Of a stretch of 43,079 bases of DNA, positions 31,199 through 37,820 are shown in pieces (within the stretch, counting starts at the first letter, position 1; every line of letters starts with the position of its first letter). The DNA comes from an uncultured Bacilli bacterium (GTDB lineage Bacteria > Bacillota_I > Bacilli_A > RF39 > UBA660). The DNA lies in NCBI GenBank assembly GCA_934096175.1, contig CAKOLG010000011.1, positions 1 to 43,079 on the forward strand. Direction: 5' to 3'. Position numbers and translations under genes: made by a program. The notes under the pieces were generated by a model. That model was not told the origin of the DNA and did not search any database. It saw only the letters and a program-made list of their open reading frames with translations.

Positions 31199-31771
31199 AT
31201 GAATAAACAAGAAGTATTTAAAAAAGAACTATCTTATATTACGGATGATAATATAAGAGAATCATTAAGTATTATGATTGATAAAATTCCAGACTATTTT
31301 TTTACCATCCCTGCGGCATCAACTGGTAAATATCATCCCGAATATGCTCAAGGAGAAGGTGGATTAGTTCGTCATACAAAAGCAGCTGTTCGTATGGCTG
31401 TAGAACTATACGGAATCTATAAGTTTCCCCAAAAAAGCAAAGATTTAATAATAATGGCTTTAGTTTTACACGACAGTTTAAAAAAAGGTGAAATTGAAAG
31501 TAAATTTTCTCTTTTTGATCATCCGTTACTTGCTAGTGAATTTATCAAAAAAAATCAAAAAGATTTGAAACTAACTAGTGATGATTTAACCTTTGTATGT
31601 GACTGTATTGCTAGTCATATGGGAAGATTTAATACTTCTGATTACAGTGAAGTAATTCTTCCTTTACCCAAAACACCTGAACAAAAATTTGTTCATATGT
31701 GCGATTTTCTAGCTAGTAGAAAAGTAATAAAAATTGAATTCGATGCTAATAACAACATTATTGACGATTAA
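31199..31771 (+). CDS. HD-domain phosphohydrolase
   Basis: The protein has 190 residues from ATG 31199; the GTG at 31187 is within the AGGTGG ribosome-binding site. The metal-binding set of HD proteins can be followed: H59 in GGLVRHTKAA, H91-D92 in ALVLHDSLKKG, H108 in LFDHPLLA, H140 in CIASHMGRF and D169 in HMCDFLASRK. This five-point pattern, with the DHP and SHMGRF segments, resembles the HD domain of the 3'-5' exoribonuclease YhaM, but without its OB-fold N terminus. It could be a stand-alone nucleotide or RNA phosphodiesterase. The substrate is not readable from sequence. Confidence 0.82.
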   Translation: MNKQEVFKKELSYITDDNIRESLSIMIDKIPDYFFTIPAASTGKYHPEYAQGEGGLVRHTKAAVRMAVELYGIYKFPQKSKDLIIMALVLHDSLKKGEIESKFSLFDHPLLASEFIKKNQKDLKLTSDDLTFVCDCIASHMGRFNTSDYSEVILPLPKTPEQKFVHMCDFLASRKVIKIEFDANNNIIDD

Positions 31772-31775
31772 AACA

Positions 31776-31803
31776 AAAATTGCTTCCAAAAGAAGCAATT
31801 TTT
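31776..31803 (+). terminator. Terminator of the HD gene
   Basis: AAATTGCTTC / GAAGCAATTT with loop CAAAA, then T residues. Confidence 0.88.
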
Positions 31804-31868
31804 AATATGCTAAGGCAGTTACCGCAAAAATTATTAAACATAAACTATTATAGTGTAAGGAGAAAAAT

Positions 31869-32609
31869 ATGAACACAATAATAGGACTATTGATACCATT
31901 TATTGGAACAACTCTCGGTTCGTTAATGGTATATTTTTTAAAAAATAAATTAAATAGAAAATTTGAAATTATAATTTTAGGTTTTGCTGCCGGAGTAATG
32001 GTTGCCGCCTCAATATGGTCGCTTATCACTCCCGCAATTGAAATGTCACAAAACATTTCTTGGTTACCAGCTAGTATTGGTTTGATTATTGGTATTTTAT
32101 TATTCTATGTTATTGACGTTTTTTTAAAAAAAGCAGAAAAAAAAGAAAATAAATTAAAAAAAATTGATAAATTAATGTTAGCAGTAACACTACATAATAT
32201 TCCAGAAGGCATGGCTGTGGGAATTGCTTTTGCATCTTTACTAGCAGGTAATAGCAATATAACCGTTGCATCTTGTTTTGCGCTAAGTCTAGGCATAGCT
32301 ATTCAAAATTTTCCGGAAGGAACAATAATTTCTTTACCAATGCATAAAAAAGGCTACAGCAAAACAAAATCATTTATTTACGGTGTAATATCTGCATTAT
32401 ATGAATTACTTGGTGCAATATTAACATTAATATTTACTAACTTCATTAGTAAATTATTACCATATTTACTTGCTTTAGCAGCGGGTGCCATGCTTTATGT
32501 AGTAATTGTAGAATTAATACCAGAGTCTAATGATAAATCAAATTTAAATTCTCTTGGATTCTTATTTGGTTTTATAATTATGATGATTCTTGACGTTGCA
32601 CTAGGTTAA
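31869..32609 (+). CDS. ZIP-family metal transporter
   Basis: The protein has 246 residues and is hydrophobic, with about eight membrane segments. It has the ZIP metal-site motifs HNIPEG (H109-G114, segment IV) and QNFPEG (146-151, segment V), typical of the GufA/ZupT branch. A charged cytoplasmic loop, KKAEKKENKLKK, lies before segment IV. ZIP proteins move divalent metals (Zn, Fe, Mn) into the cytoplasm. The second motif has Asn instead of the HxxPEG His found in many ZupT proteins, which may affect metal choice. A CDF exporter gene follows at once, so importer and exporter are neighbours. Ribosome-binding site TAAGGAG. Confidence 0.9.
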   Translation: MNTIIGLLIPFIGTTLGSLMVYFLKNKLNRKFEIIILGFAAGVMVAASIWSLITPAIEMSQNISWLPASIGLIIGILLFYVIDVFLKKAEKKENKLKKIDKLMLAVTLHNIPEGMAVGIAFASLLAGNSNITVASCFALSLGIAIQNFPEGTIISLPMHKKGYSKTKSFIYGVISALYELLGAILTLIFTNFISKLLPYLLALAAGAMLYVVIVELIPESNDKSNLNSLGFLFGFIIMMILDVALG

Positions 32610-32614
32610 AAATG

Positions 32615-32623
32615 TGGTATAAT
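32615..32623 (+). promoter_or_regulatory. Extended -10 promoter element of the CDF gene
   Basis: TG-G-TATAAT with possible -35 TTGCAC (32596-32601, 16-base spacer). It gives the exporter its own transcript despite the short gap to the ZIP gene. Confidence 0.5.
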
Positions 32624-32647
32624 TCTCTTACTAGAAGGTGGCCCAAA

Positions 32648-33529
32648 ATGGATAGATTTTCCTCAGCAAAAAAAGCAAGTATTTTAGGTATCATTGGCAA
32701 TTTGTTCTTATTTATTATAAAAACGATAATTACCTTTATCACAAATAGCCAAGCGATGCTTGCTGATGCATTAAATAGTGCAACTGATATACTAAGTTCA
32801 ATAATGACATATATTGGTAATAAAATATCGTCTAAACAACCAGACAAAGATCATAACTTAGGACACGGTAAAGCTGAATATATTTATTCAATGTTGATTA
32901 GTATTACAATGCTTTTACTAGGTGTTAAATTAATAATAAATACAATAAAAAACTTAATAATCGGCAACCAATTTACTTTTAATATATGGTTAATAATTAT
33001 TTGCTTAATAACTATTTTTACTAAAATATTACTATTTCTTTATACTAACAAAATAGGTAAAAAATATAATAACTTACTAGTATTAGCAAATTCTAAAGAC
33101 CATCGTAATGACATAATAATAACTACATGTAACTTGATATCTTGTCTTTTATCTAGTTTTCACATTTTTATATTTGATATAATAGTGGGAATAGGAATAG
33201 GCATTTGGATAGTTATCGCTGGTATAAAAATATTTAAAGAAAGTTATGACGTTCTTATGGATAAAACAATTTCAGAAGAAACAAAAGATAAAGTAAAGAA
33301 AATTATAAAAAAACATAAAGAAATAATAAAATTTACTCACTTTAATGCAACACCTGTTGGCTACAAATATCAAATATCATTAACTATTTTTGTTGATGGT
33401 AATTTAAGTACTTTTGCTAGTCATCAAATTGCTGATAAATTAGAAAAAGAAATTAATAATGAAGTTCCAGAAATATTCTTAGCTGTTATTCACGTAAACC
33501 CAGTTTTTATACAAGATACAAAAAAATAA
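32648..33529 (+). CDS. Cation diffusion facilitator, Mn-type (MntE-like)
   Basis: The protein has 293 residues from ATG 32648, behind AGAAGGTGG. It has six membrane segments and a C-terminal cytoplasmic ferredoxin-like domain (about 205-290). The transport-site residues are N43 and D47 in segment II (DALNSATDI) and D151 and D155 in segment V (SKDHRNDII). Zinc-type CDFs usually have His/Asp pairs; an N-D/D-D set is the pattern described for Mn exporters such as streptococcal MntE. The DKDHNLGHGKAEYI loop is a family hallmark. Manganese efflux driven by protons is therefore inferred, with iron as the alternative. Confidence 0.88.
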   Translation: MDRFSSAKKASILGIIGNLFLFIIKTIITFITNSQAMLADALNSATDILSSIMTYIGNKISSKQPDKDHNLGHGKAEYIYSMLISITMLLLGVKLIINTIKNLIIGNQFTFNIWLIIICLITIFTKILLFLYTNKIGKKYNNLLVLANSKDHRNDIIITTCNLISCLLSSFHIFIFDIIVGIGIGIWIVIAGIKIFKESYDVLMDKTISEETKDKVKKIIKKHKEIIKFTHFNATPVGYKYQISLTIFVDGNLSTFASHQIADKLEKEINNEVPEIFLAVIHVNPVFIQDTKK

Positions 33530-33541
33530 TTGTATCTTTTT
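33513..33541 (+). terminator. Terminator of the CDF gene
   Basis: AAGATACAA / TTGTATCTT with loop AAAAATAA, then T residues. The stop codon lies in the loop. Confidence 0.8.
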
Positions 33542-33546
33542 ATTTG

Positions 33547-33555
33547 TGATAAAAT
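33547..33555 (+). promoter_or_regulatory. Extended -10 promoter element
   Basis: TG-A-TAAAAT, 25 bases before the ATG at 33581. Confidence 0.45.
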
Positions 33556-33580
33556 AAACTCAAGAAAGAAGTTTAAAAAC

Positions 33581-33949
33581 ATGAACGAATCAGCTAAAAA
33601 AATTATTGAATCTAAGTTGGAAAGCTTATCAAAAAGTAAATTCCGTAGTAGTTTTCATCTAAAAAAACGTGAAAAAGCTTATCTTGAAAGTAAAGGAATG
33701 GAAAAAATTCGTGAACATGCTTACAATTTAATAAGAAAAAATATTTCTCCAGCTAATCCGTTACATGACGGAGCCCAAACTCCGATGAAAAACCATCCTG
33801 TTTTTATAGCCCAGCATGCTACTGCCACATGTTGCCGAAAATGTCTATATAAATGGCATAAAATACCGTTAAATCATGAACTTACCAGAAATGAAGAAAA
33901 CTTTATTGTCGAATTAATAATGGCTTGGTTAACAAAAAATAAAAACTAA
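33581..33949 (+). CDS. DUF4186 family protein
   Basis: The protein has 122 residues from ATG 33581; frames further upstream run through the preceding terminator. It matches DUF4186 closely: KFRSSFHLKKRE, GMEKIREHAY, NPLHDGAQTPMKNHPVFIAQHATATCCRKCLYKWHKIP, quoted here in pieces of a conserved block between residues 64 and 97, and FIVELIMAWL at the end. The conserved His and Cys residues (HPVF, QHAT, CCRKC, KWH) suggest a metal site or a nuclease-like centre, but no function is established for the family. It converges on the CNNM gene with only seven bases between the stop codons and no visible terminator. Confidence 0.85.
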   Translation: MNESAKKIIESKLESLSKSKFRSSFHLKKREKAYLESKGMEKIREHAYNLIRKNISPANPLHDGAQTPMKNHPVFIAQHATATCCRKCLYKWHKIPLNHELTRNEENFIVELIMAWLTKNKN

Positions 33950-33956
33950 CTTGTCT

Positions 33957-34955
33957 TTAATTATATTCATCTTTTATACTACCAACAATCTCCTCAATTG
34001 CATCTTCCATCGTTAAAATTCCTACAAAATTTTCATTATGTAACACTACAGAAAAAGTTTCATTATTCTCCTGCATAATTCTAAAAATATCATCAATCTT
34101 TTCATTACTCTTAAATTTCATAACAGGATGTATTAAATTTTTAATTTCTAAATTAGCATTAAGTTTGTGATAATAAACAAAATCTTTGATATTAATAAAA
34201 CCTAATACTTTATCTTTATCTAAAACAGGAAACCTTGTATATCGATTTTTCTTAATAATATTTAATATTTTTGTCTTATTATCATTTATATCAATGCTTA
34301 TAACTTGATTTCTTGGCGTCATTATTTTGCGAGCACTTTTATCCTTAAATTCAAATATATTTAAAATATATTCTTTCTCTTTTTCTAATACAATTCCTTC
34401 TTTACTACCAGTAATAATCATTTTTTTGATGTCTTTCTCTGTTAAAGAATCATCTCGCTCCTTTATTTTAAATATCTTACAAATCCTTTCAGTTGACCAA
34501 GTCAACAACTTTATCAATGGATAAAATATAGTTTTAATAACTTGTAATAAATCAACAGTTACATAAGCCACTTTAATTGGGTTTGATCTACCAATCTTTT
34601 TAGGAACTAACTCCCCAAACACTAAAGTAATATAAGATAAAATTAACGTTATCAAGACTAATAGAAATGATCTTGTAAATGATTCACTAAAAATAAAAGC
34701 TCCATTATCTATTAGAAAATTAACAAAAGTATCAGAAGCTGAAGCACTTGCTAAAAAGCCAGCTAACGTAATACCAATTTGAATTGTTGACAAAAATTTA
34801 CTTTCATCTTCCAATAATTTTAAAACTTTTTTTGCTTTTTTATTTCTTTTTCTTGTTAAATCATACTTATCAATCGATAAAAAAGCAATTTCACTTGCCG
34901 ATAAAATCCCATTAATAAATATTAACAAAATAAGTAAACATATATTAAGAAACAT
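33957..34955 (-). CDS. CNNM/CBS-domain membrane protein (HlyC/CorC family), lacking the C-terminal CorC domain
   Basis: The protein has 332 residues from ATG 34955, behind AAGGTGG. The N-terminal CNNM (DUF21) membrane domain (about 1-170) has NGILSASEIAFLSID, GITLAGFLASASAS and LVFGELVPKKIG. It is followed by a CBS pair (about 190-330) with MTPRNQVISID, RYTRFPVLDKD, VLGFINIKDF and FVGILTMEDAIEEIVG. Full family members of about 430 residues carry a further CorC_HlyC domain; here the protein stops 11 residues after the second CBS motif. Such short versions exist in the family, and no frameshift is apparent. It is probably a Mg2+ transporter or regulator of divalent metal efflux. Confidence 0.88.
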   Translation of the reverse strand: MFLNICLLILLIFINGILSASEIAFLSIDKYDLTRKRNKKAKKVLKLLEDESKFLSTIQIGITLAGFLASASASDTFVNFLIDNGAFIFSESFTRSFLLVLITLILSYITLVFGELVPKKIGRSNPIKVAYVTVDLLQVIKTIFYPLIKLLTWSTERICKIFKIKERDDSLTEKDIKKMIITGSKEGIVLEKEKEYILNIFEFKDKSARKIMTPRNQVISIDINDNKTKILNIIKKNRYTRFPVLDKDKVLGFINIKDFVYYHKLNANLEIKNLIHPVMKFKSNEKIDDIFRIMQENNETFSVVLHNENFVGILTMEDAIEEIVGSIKDEYN

Positions 34956-35005
34956 TATTACCACCTTAAAACATTTTAACACATTAACAAAAAATTACAA
35001 ATATA

Positions 35006-35014
35006 TGATATAAT
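35006..35014 (+). promoter_or_regulatory. Extended -10 promoter element of the three-gene operon
   Basis: TG-A-TATAAT, 28 bases before the ATG at 35043. The AAGGAGG ribosome-binding site follows near 35031. Confidence 0.6.
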
Positions 35015-35042
35015 GCTAAAAGCTATAGTTAAGGAGGCAAAT

Positions 35043-35366
35043 ATGAATTTAAAAGACACATTTCGTTATCTAATAGGTTCTTATTATGGCATTTGTGAAA
35101 TGGATGAATATGATTTAAAAGAATATACGTTAAAAGATCTTGAACAATATATTAAAGAATTTATAAGTCAAAATCCTATCGATGATCTTAACCTATATGA
35201 CGAAGCTCTTATTATTAAAGATAAAATGCCATTGCAAACTAAATTACAAGACGCATTATTAGTTTTACCCAAAATCAATGCTTCCACAGAATTAATATTA
35301 CTAGTAAAATCACGTTTAAGAGCCCTAAAAGAGGAGGAACAATATGAAAGAATCCATAATTGCTGA
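35043..35366 (+). CDS. Uncharacterised small protein, first gene of an unknown operon
   Basis: The protein has 107 residues from ATG 35043, after a strong AAGGAGG. It is soluble and mostly helical: MNLKDTFRYLIGSYYGICEMDEY, then LEQYIKEFISQN and a final Lys/Arg-rich helix (LLVKSRLRALKEEEQYERIHNC). I recognise no family. The last 23 bases overlap the next gene, whose ribosome-binding site (GAGGAGG) lies inside this one, so the two are translationally coupled and probably interact. Acidic in the middle, basic at the end. Confidence 0.75.
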   Translation: MNLKDTFRYLIGSYYGICEMDEYDLKEYTLKDLEQYIKEFISQNPIDDLNLYDEALIIKDKMPLQTKLQDALLVLPKINASTELILLVKSRLRALKEEEQYERIHNC

Positions 35367-36858
35367 AATTAAAAAATATAATTTTCTAAATCCCTTAATA
35401 ACAGTTCCTGATGAAATCATCCTATGTGCCATAGAAATGGATGATTTAGATTACAAACCTGACAAAGATATATTACTATTAAACTCAAAAGTTGTTGGTA
35501 AACAAAATCTTTATGCCCAACTACAACAAAAATATGCCTACCATGCCTTTGATGAGAAAATAAAAAACGCTGCTTGGATTTTCCCATTATTAATTTCAAA
35601 AGTTAATGAAGATGGAAAAGGTCGCCATTTAGAATTCAGTTATACTTATACTTGTGCACGCTTACTTGGTGACCCAAAATTAGCAGAAAACTTATCATCA
35701 AAAACAAGTTTAGAAATTTTAGAGTATACCAAAGAAATTTTACGTGAAAAAAGAAAAAAATTCACTGACGTTTTAAATAACGGCCTTCAATCACAATTTT
35801 ACCTTGAAGTAGTAAATTATTTTAAACTTGCTAACGTTACTTTAACCAAAGAAAATTTAAAAAGATATATTGACTCTTATACGCAAATTATTATGCAATT
35901 TCGCTTTATGACACAAGATATAAAAGAAGGAAAAAATGTTACTCCAGATGCCGAATTATCTGCTTGCTTTGAACCGGAAACCCTTGCTTTAATTATTTGC
36001 AAATCAATAATTGACACGTGTAAATTTTGCATAGAAAATAAATTTAAGATTAATTTAAATATTTCTCTTGTATTTTCATTATGCCAAATGTTTGAAAATG
36101 CTGATCTTACCAGTTTTAATCCTAAAATTAAATATTACAATTATGAAACAAAAAGATACGAACAATACAGTATCAAAGACTTACAAAATGATGCCAACCT
36201 AATTGAGTCTTCCGTCAAGGGATTAAAAACAATTAATCTAGATTATTCCACAATAAAAAAATTAGGACTTAATCAAAATAGCGAAGCTGTAGAAAGATTT
36301 CAAAAAATTTTATCTGACGATGATTCAGCAGAAAAATTTATTGCAAGTTGGGATATAATTTTACCAGGCGAGAAAGCCAAAACCGAAAATACTAATAACT
36401 CCAAACCAGAATCATCAACTAACATAAAATCAAAAAGCAGTATTGATACTACAGAAATATTTCGTCGTCGCTTTTTCTTAGAAGGCACTAATTACAAATG
36501 CCAAATTATTGGCAAAAATAAATTTGCTGGTTATATTGGCTTTATTTATGAAAGTGGAGTAGTAATATTTGAAAAATTTTATGAAGATAATTCTTTACAA
36601 ATACCAATTAAACAATCTAACGCTACTTATAAAATGAATATAAAAAACTTCGTTGAATTTAGTCAAAAAAATAAACAAGAAATAATTGATTTTATCAAAA
36701 ATACTCAATCAACAGAAATTGAAAGAATTTATCATACTAAAAATTGGGAAAATAAAATTAAAAGAGCAATTGCTGAAATAACGTATAATGAGTCCGTAAA
36801 AGAAGCAATTGAACAACTATTAGCTAAACAAGAAATTAGCAAAAGAAAAACAATGTAA
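35344..36858 (+). CDS. Uncharacterised two-part protein, second gene of the operon
   Basis: The protein has 504 residues and is soluble. The N-terminal part (about 1-335) is helical and beta-poor, with no motif I can name. A Ser/Asn/Lys/Glu-rich linker (about 340-375) follows. The C-terminal part (about 376-495) starts FRRRFFLEGTNYKCQIIG, contains AGYIGFIYESGVVIFEKFYED and ends in charged helices. The C-terminal part looks like a small beta-barrel or PH-like module, but this is only a pattern impression. No Walker, HD, nuclease or membrane motif is visible. It overlaps the first gene by 23 bases and is followed 14 bases later by the third. Confidence 0.75.
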   Translation: MKESIIAEIKKYNFLNPLITVPDEIILCAIEMDDLDYKPDKDILLLNSKVVGKQNLYAQLQQKYAYHAFDEKIKNAAWIFPLLISKVNEDGKGRHLEFSYTYTCARLLGDPKLAENLSSKTSLEILEYTKEILREKRKKFTDVLNNGLQSQFYLEVVNYFKLANVTLTKENLKRYIDSYTQIIMQFRFMTQDIKEGKNVTPDAELSACFEPETLALIICKSIIDTCKFCIENKFKINLNISLVFSLCQMFENADLTSFNPKIKYYNYETKRYEQYSIKDLQNDANLIESSVKGLKTINLDYSTIKKLGLNQNSEAVERFQKILSDDDSAEKFIASWDIILPGEKAKTENTNNSKPESSTNIKSKSSIDTTEIFRRRFFLEGTNYKCQIIGKNKFAGYIGFIYESGVVIFEKFYEDNSLQIPIKQSNATYKMNIKNFVEFSQKNKQEIIDFIKNTQSTEIERIYHTKNWENKIKRAIAEITYNESVKEAIEQLLAKQEISKRKTM

Positions 36859-36872
36859 AAAGGGAGCAAATT

Positions 36873-37346
36873 ATGAATATATGGCTTAGTTTTTTAAAAA
36901 ATAAAATATTTTCAGACATTGATGAATTACTTAAACTTATAAAAATAGATAATACCATCAGTGGCACTGATTATGATATTAATCAATTAATAAACTTTAT
37001 TATTGCTAACATGAAAAAATCGACTTTACTTACAAATAACACTCCTGATACAGAAAATTTTTTAATCGAAGAAAACCCTGAATCTTTAATTAAAGTTATC
37101 AATGATAATTATCATAAAAAATGTCTAGTTACTATTTTAGAAAGCAATGTTGCTATAAATAGTTGGCTTATAAAAAAATATGAGGAATTTTGCGCTGAGA
37201 ATGTTTTAGAAAAAAACATTCAATTTAAAATATCAAACCATTTTTCTTTTTTATCAGGAAAAATAATGTTATTAGGTTCTCAAGCATTTATTAATGAAAT
37301 AAGCGAAACATTACAAATACCATATACCTTTTATATTGATTGCTAA
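36873..37346 (+). CDS. Uncharacterised protein, third gene of the operon
   Basis: The protein has 157 residues with ribosome-binding site AAAGGGAGC. It starts MNIWLSFLKNKIFSDIDELL and continues through a loop rich in Thr/Asn to a more regular C-terminal half: NYHKKCLVTILESNVAINSWLIKKYEEFC, followed by beta strands FKISNHFSF and SGKIMLLGSQAF. There is no signal peptide or membrane segment. I recognise no family. No clear terminator follows it; a consensus promoter for the structured RNA locus starts 20 bases downstream. Confidence 0.72.
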   Translation: MNIWLSFLKNKIFSDIDELLKLIKIDNTISGTDYDINQLINFIIANMKKSTLLTNNTPDTENFLIEENPESLIKVINDNYHKKCLVTILESNVAINSWLIKKYEEFCAENVLEKNIQFKISNHFSFLSGKIMLLGSQAFINEISETLQIPYTFYIDC

Positions 37347-37365
37347 TAAAAAAGTAAAAAATATA

Positions 37366-37394
37366 TTGACAAAAAGTAATTTGATTGATATACT
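37366..37394 (+). promoter_or_regulatory. Consensus promoter of a non-coding transcript
   Basis: TTGACA (37366-37371), a 17-base spacer and TATACT (37389-37394). There is no gene within the following 420 bases in either direction that it could serve other than the RNA locus below. Confidence 0.75.
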
Positions 37395-37399
37395 TAAAT

Positions 37400-37755
37400 C
37401 ACTTAATAGTAAAATAGTTAGATAGTAAAAATTAAAAAATTATGGCTAAAGAACTAATGAATAACAAGCTATGTTTCATTAGTTATTGATTGGGTTTATT
37501 AAAAGAGTAAACTGCAATGATTTCCGTAATTTATTAATCATACTGAGCAGAAATTAATTATAATACTTAAGTGTATATATGATTAATTTGATTTAGTAAA
37601 AAAAACTATCTGTTTAAATCTTATCAAGCTATTAGGTGTGTACGTACATAAGTGGTTTTAGATTGATGAGTGATTACATGGTTTACCGTCAATTTACTGT
37701 GTAATTAATGATAACCACGGAAAATATATTGTTTGACAGACAATATATTTTTTTT
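37400..37755 (+). ncRNA. Candidate structured non-coding RNA, unassigned
   Basis: About 355 bases with no open frame of note lie between a consensus promoter and a strong terminator. Several inverted repeats occur in order. Hairpin A: AACTAATGA (37452-37460) with TCATTAGTT (37476-37484), extended by AACA/TGTT. Hairpin B: ATTG...GTTTA (37489-37498) with TAAAC...CAAT (37508-37518). Element C: ATTAATCATA (37533-37542) with TATGATTAAT (37578-37587), competing with AAATTAAT (37551-37558) / ATTAATTT (37582-37589). Element D: GTGGTT (37652-37657) with AACCAC (37713-37718), enclosing GATTACA (37672-37678) / TGTAATT (37700-37706). I saw no signature of tmRNA, RNase P, SRP RNA or T-box. AT-rich DNA forms stems by chance, so comparative proof is lacking. 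Confidence 0.55.
37723..37755 (+). terminator. Terminator of the non-coding transcript
   Basis: AATATATTGT / ACAATATATT, a perfect 10-bp stem with loop TTGACAG, then eight T. Confidence 0.88.
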
Positions 37756-37783
37756 GCATACAAATAATAAAATCCCCCATAAT
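37754..37783 (+). promoter_or_regulatory. Probable promoter of the VWA adhesin gene
   Basis: TTGCAT (37754-37759), 18 bases and CATAAT (37778-37783). It begins in the T tract of the preceding terminator, so the adhesin gene is likely transcribed separately from the RNA. Confidence 0.45.
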
Positions 37784-37820
37784 AATAAAGAATAAATCTT
37801 TTAAGGTGGGAGAATATATA

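Noticed and set aside
37400..37755. Known large RNAs (tmRNA, RNase P RNA, SRP RNA, 6S) as the identity of the RNA locus.
   Set aside because: There is no tRNA-like end or tag frame for tmRNA, no GAGGAAAGTCC-type RNase P core, and no SRP tetraloop region; the length is wrong for 6S.
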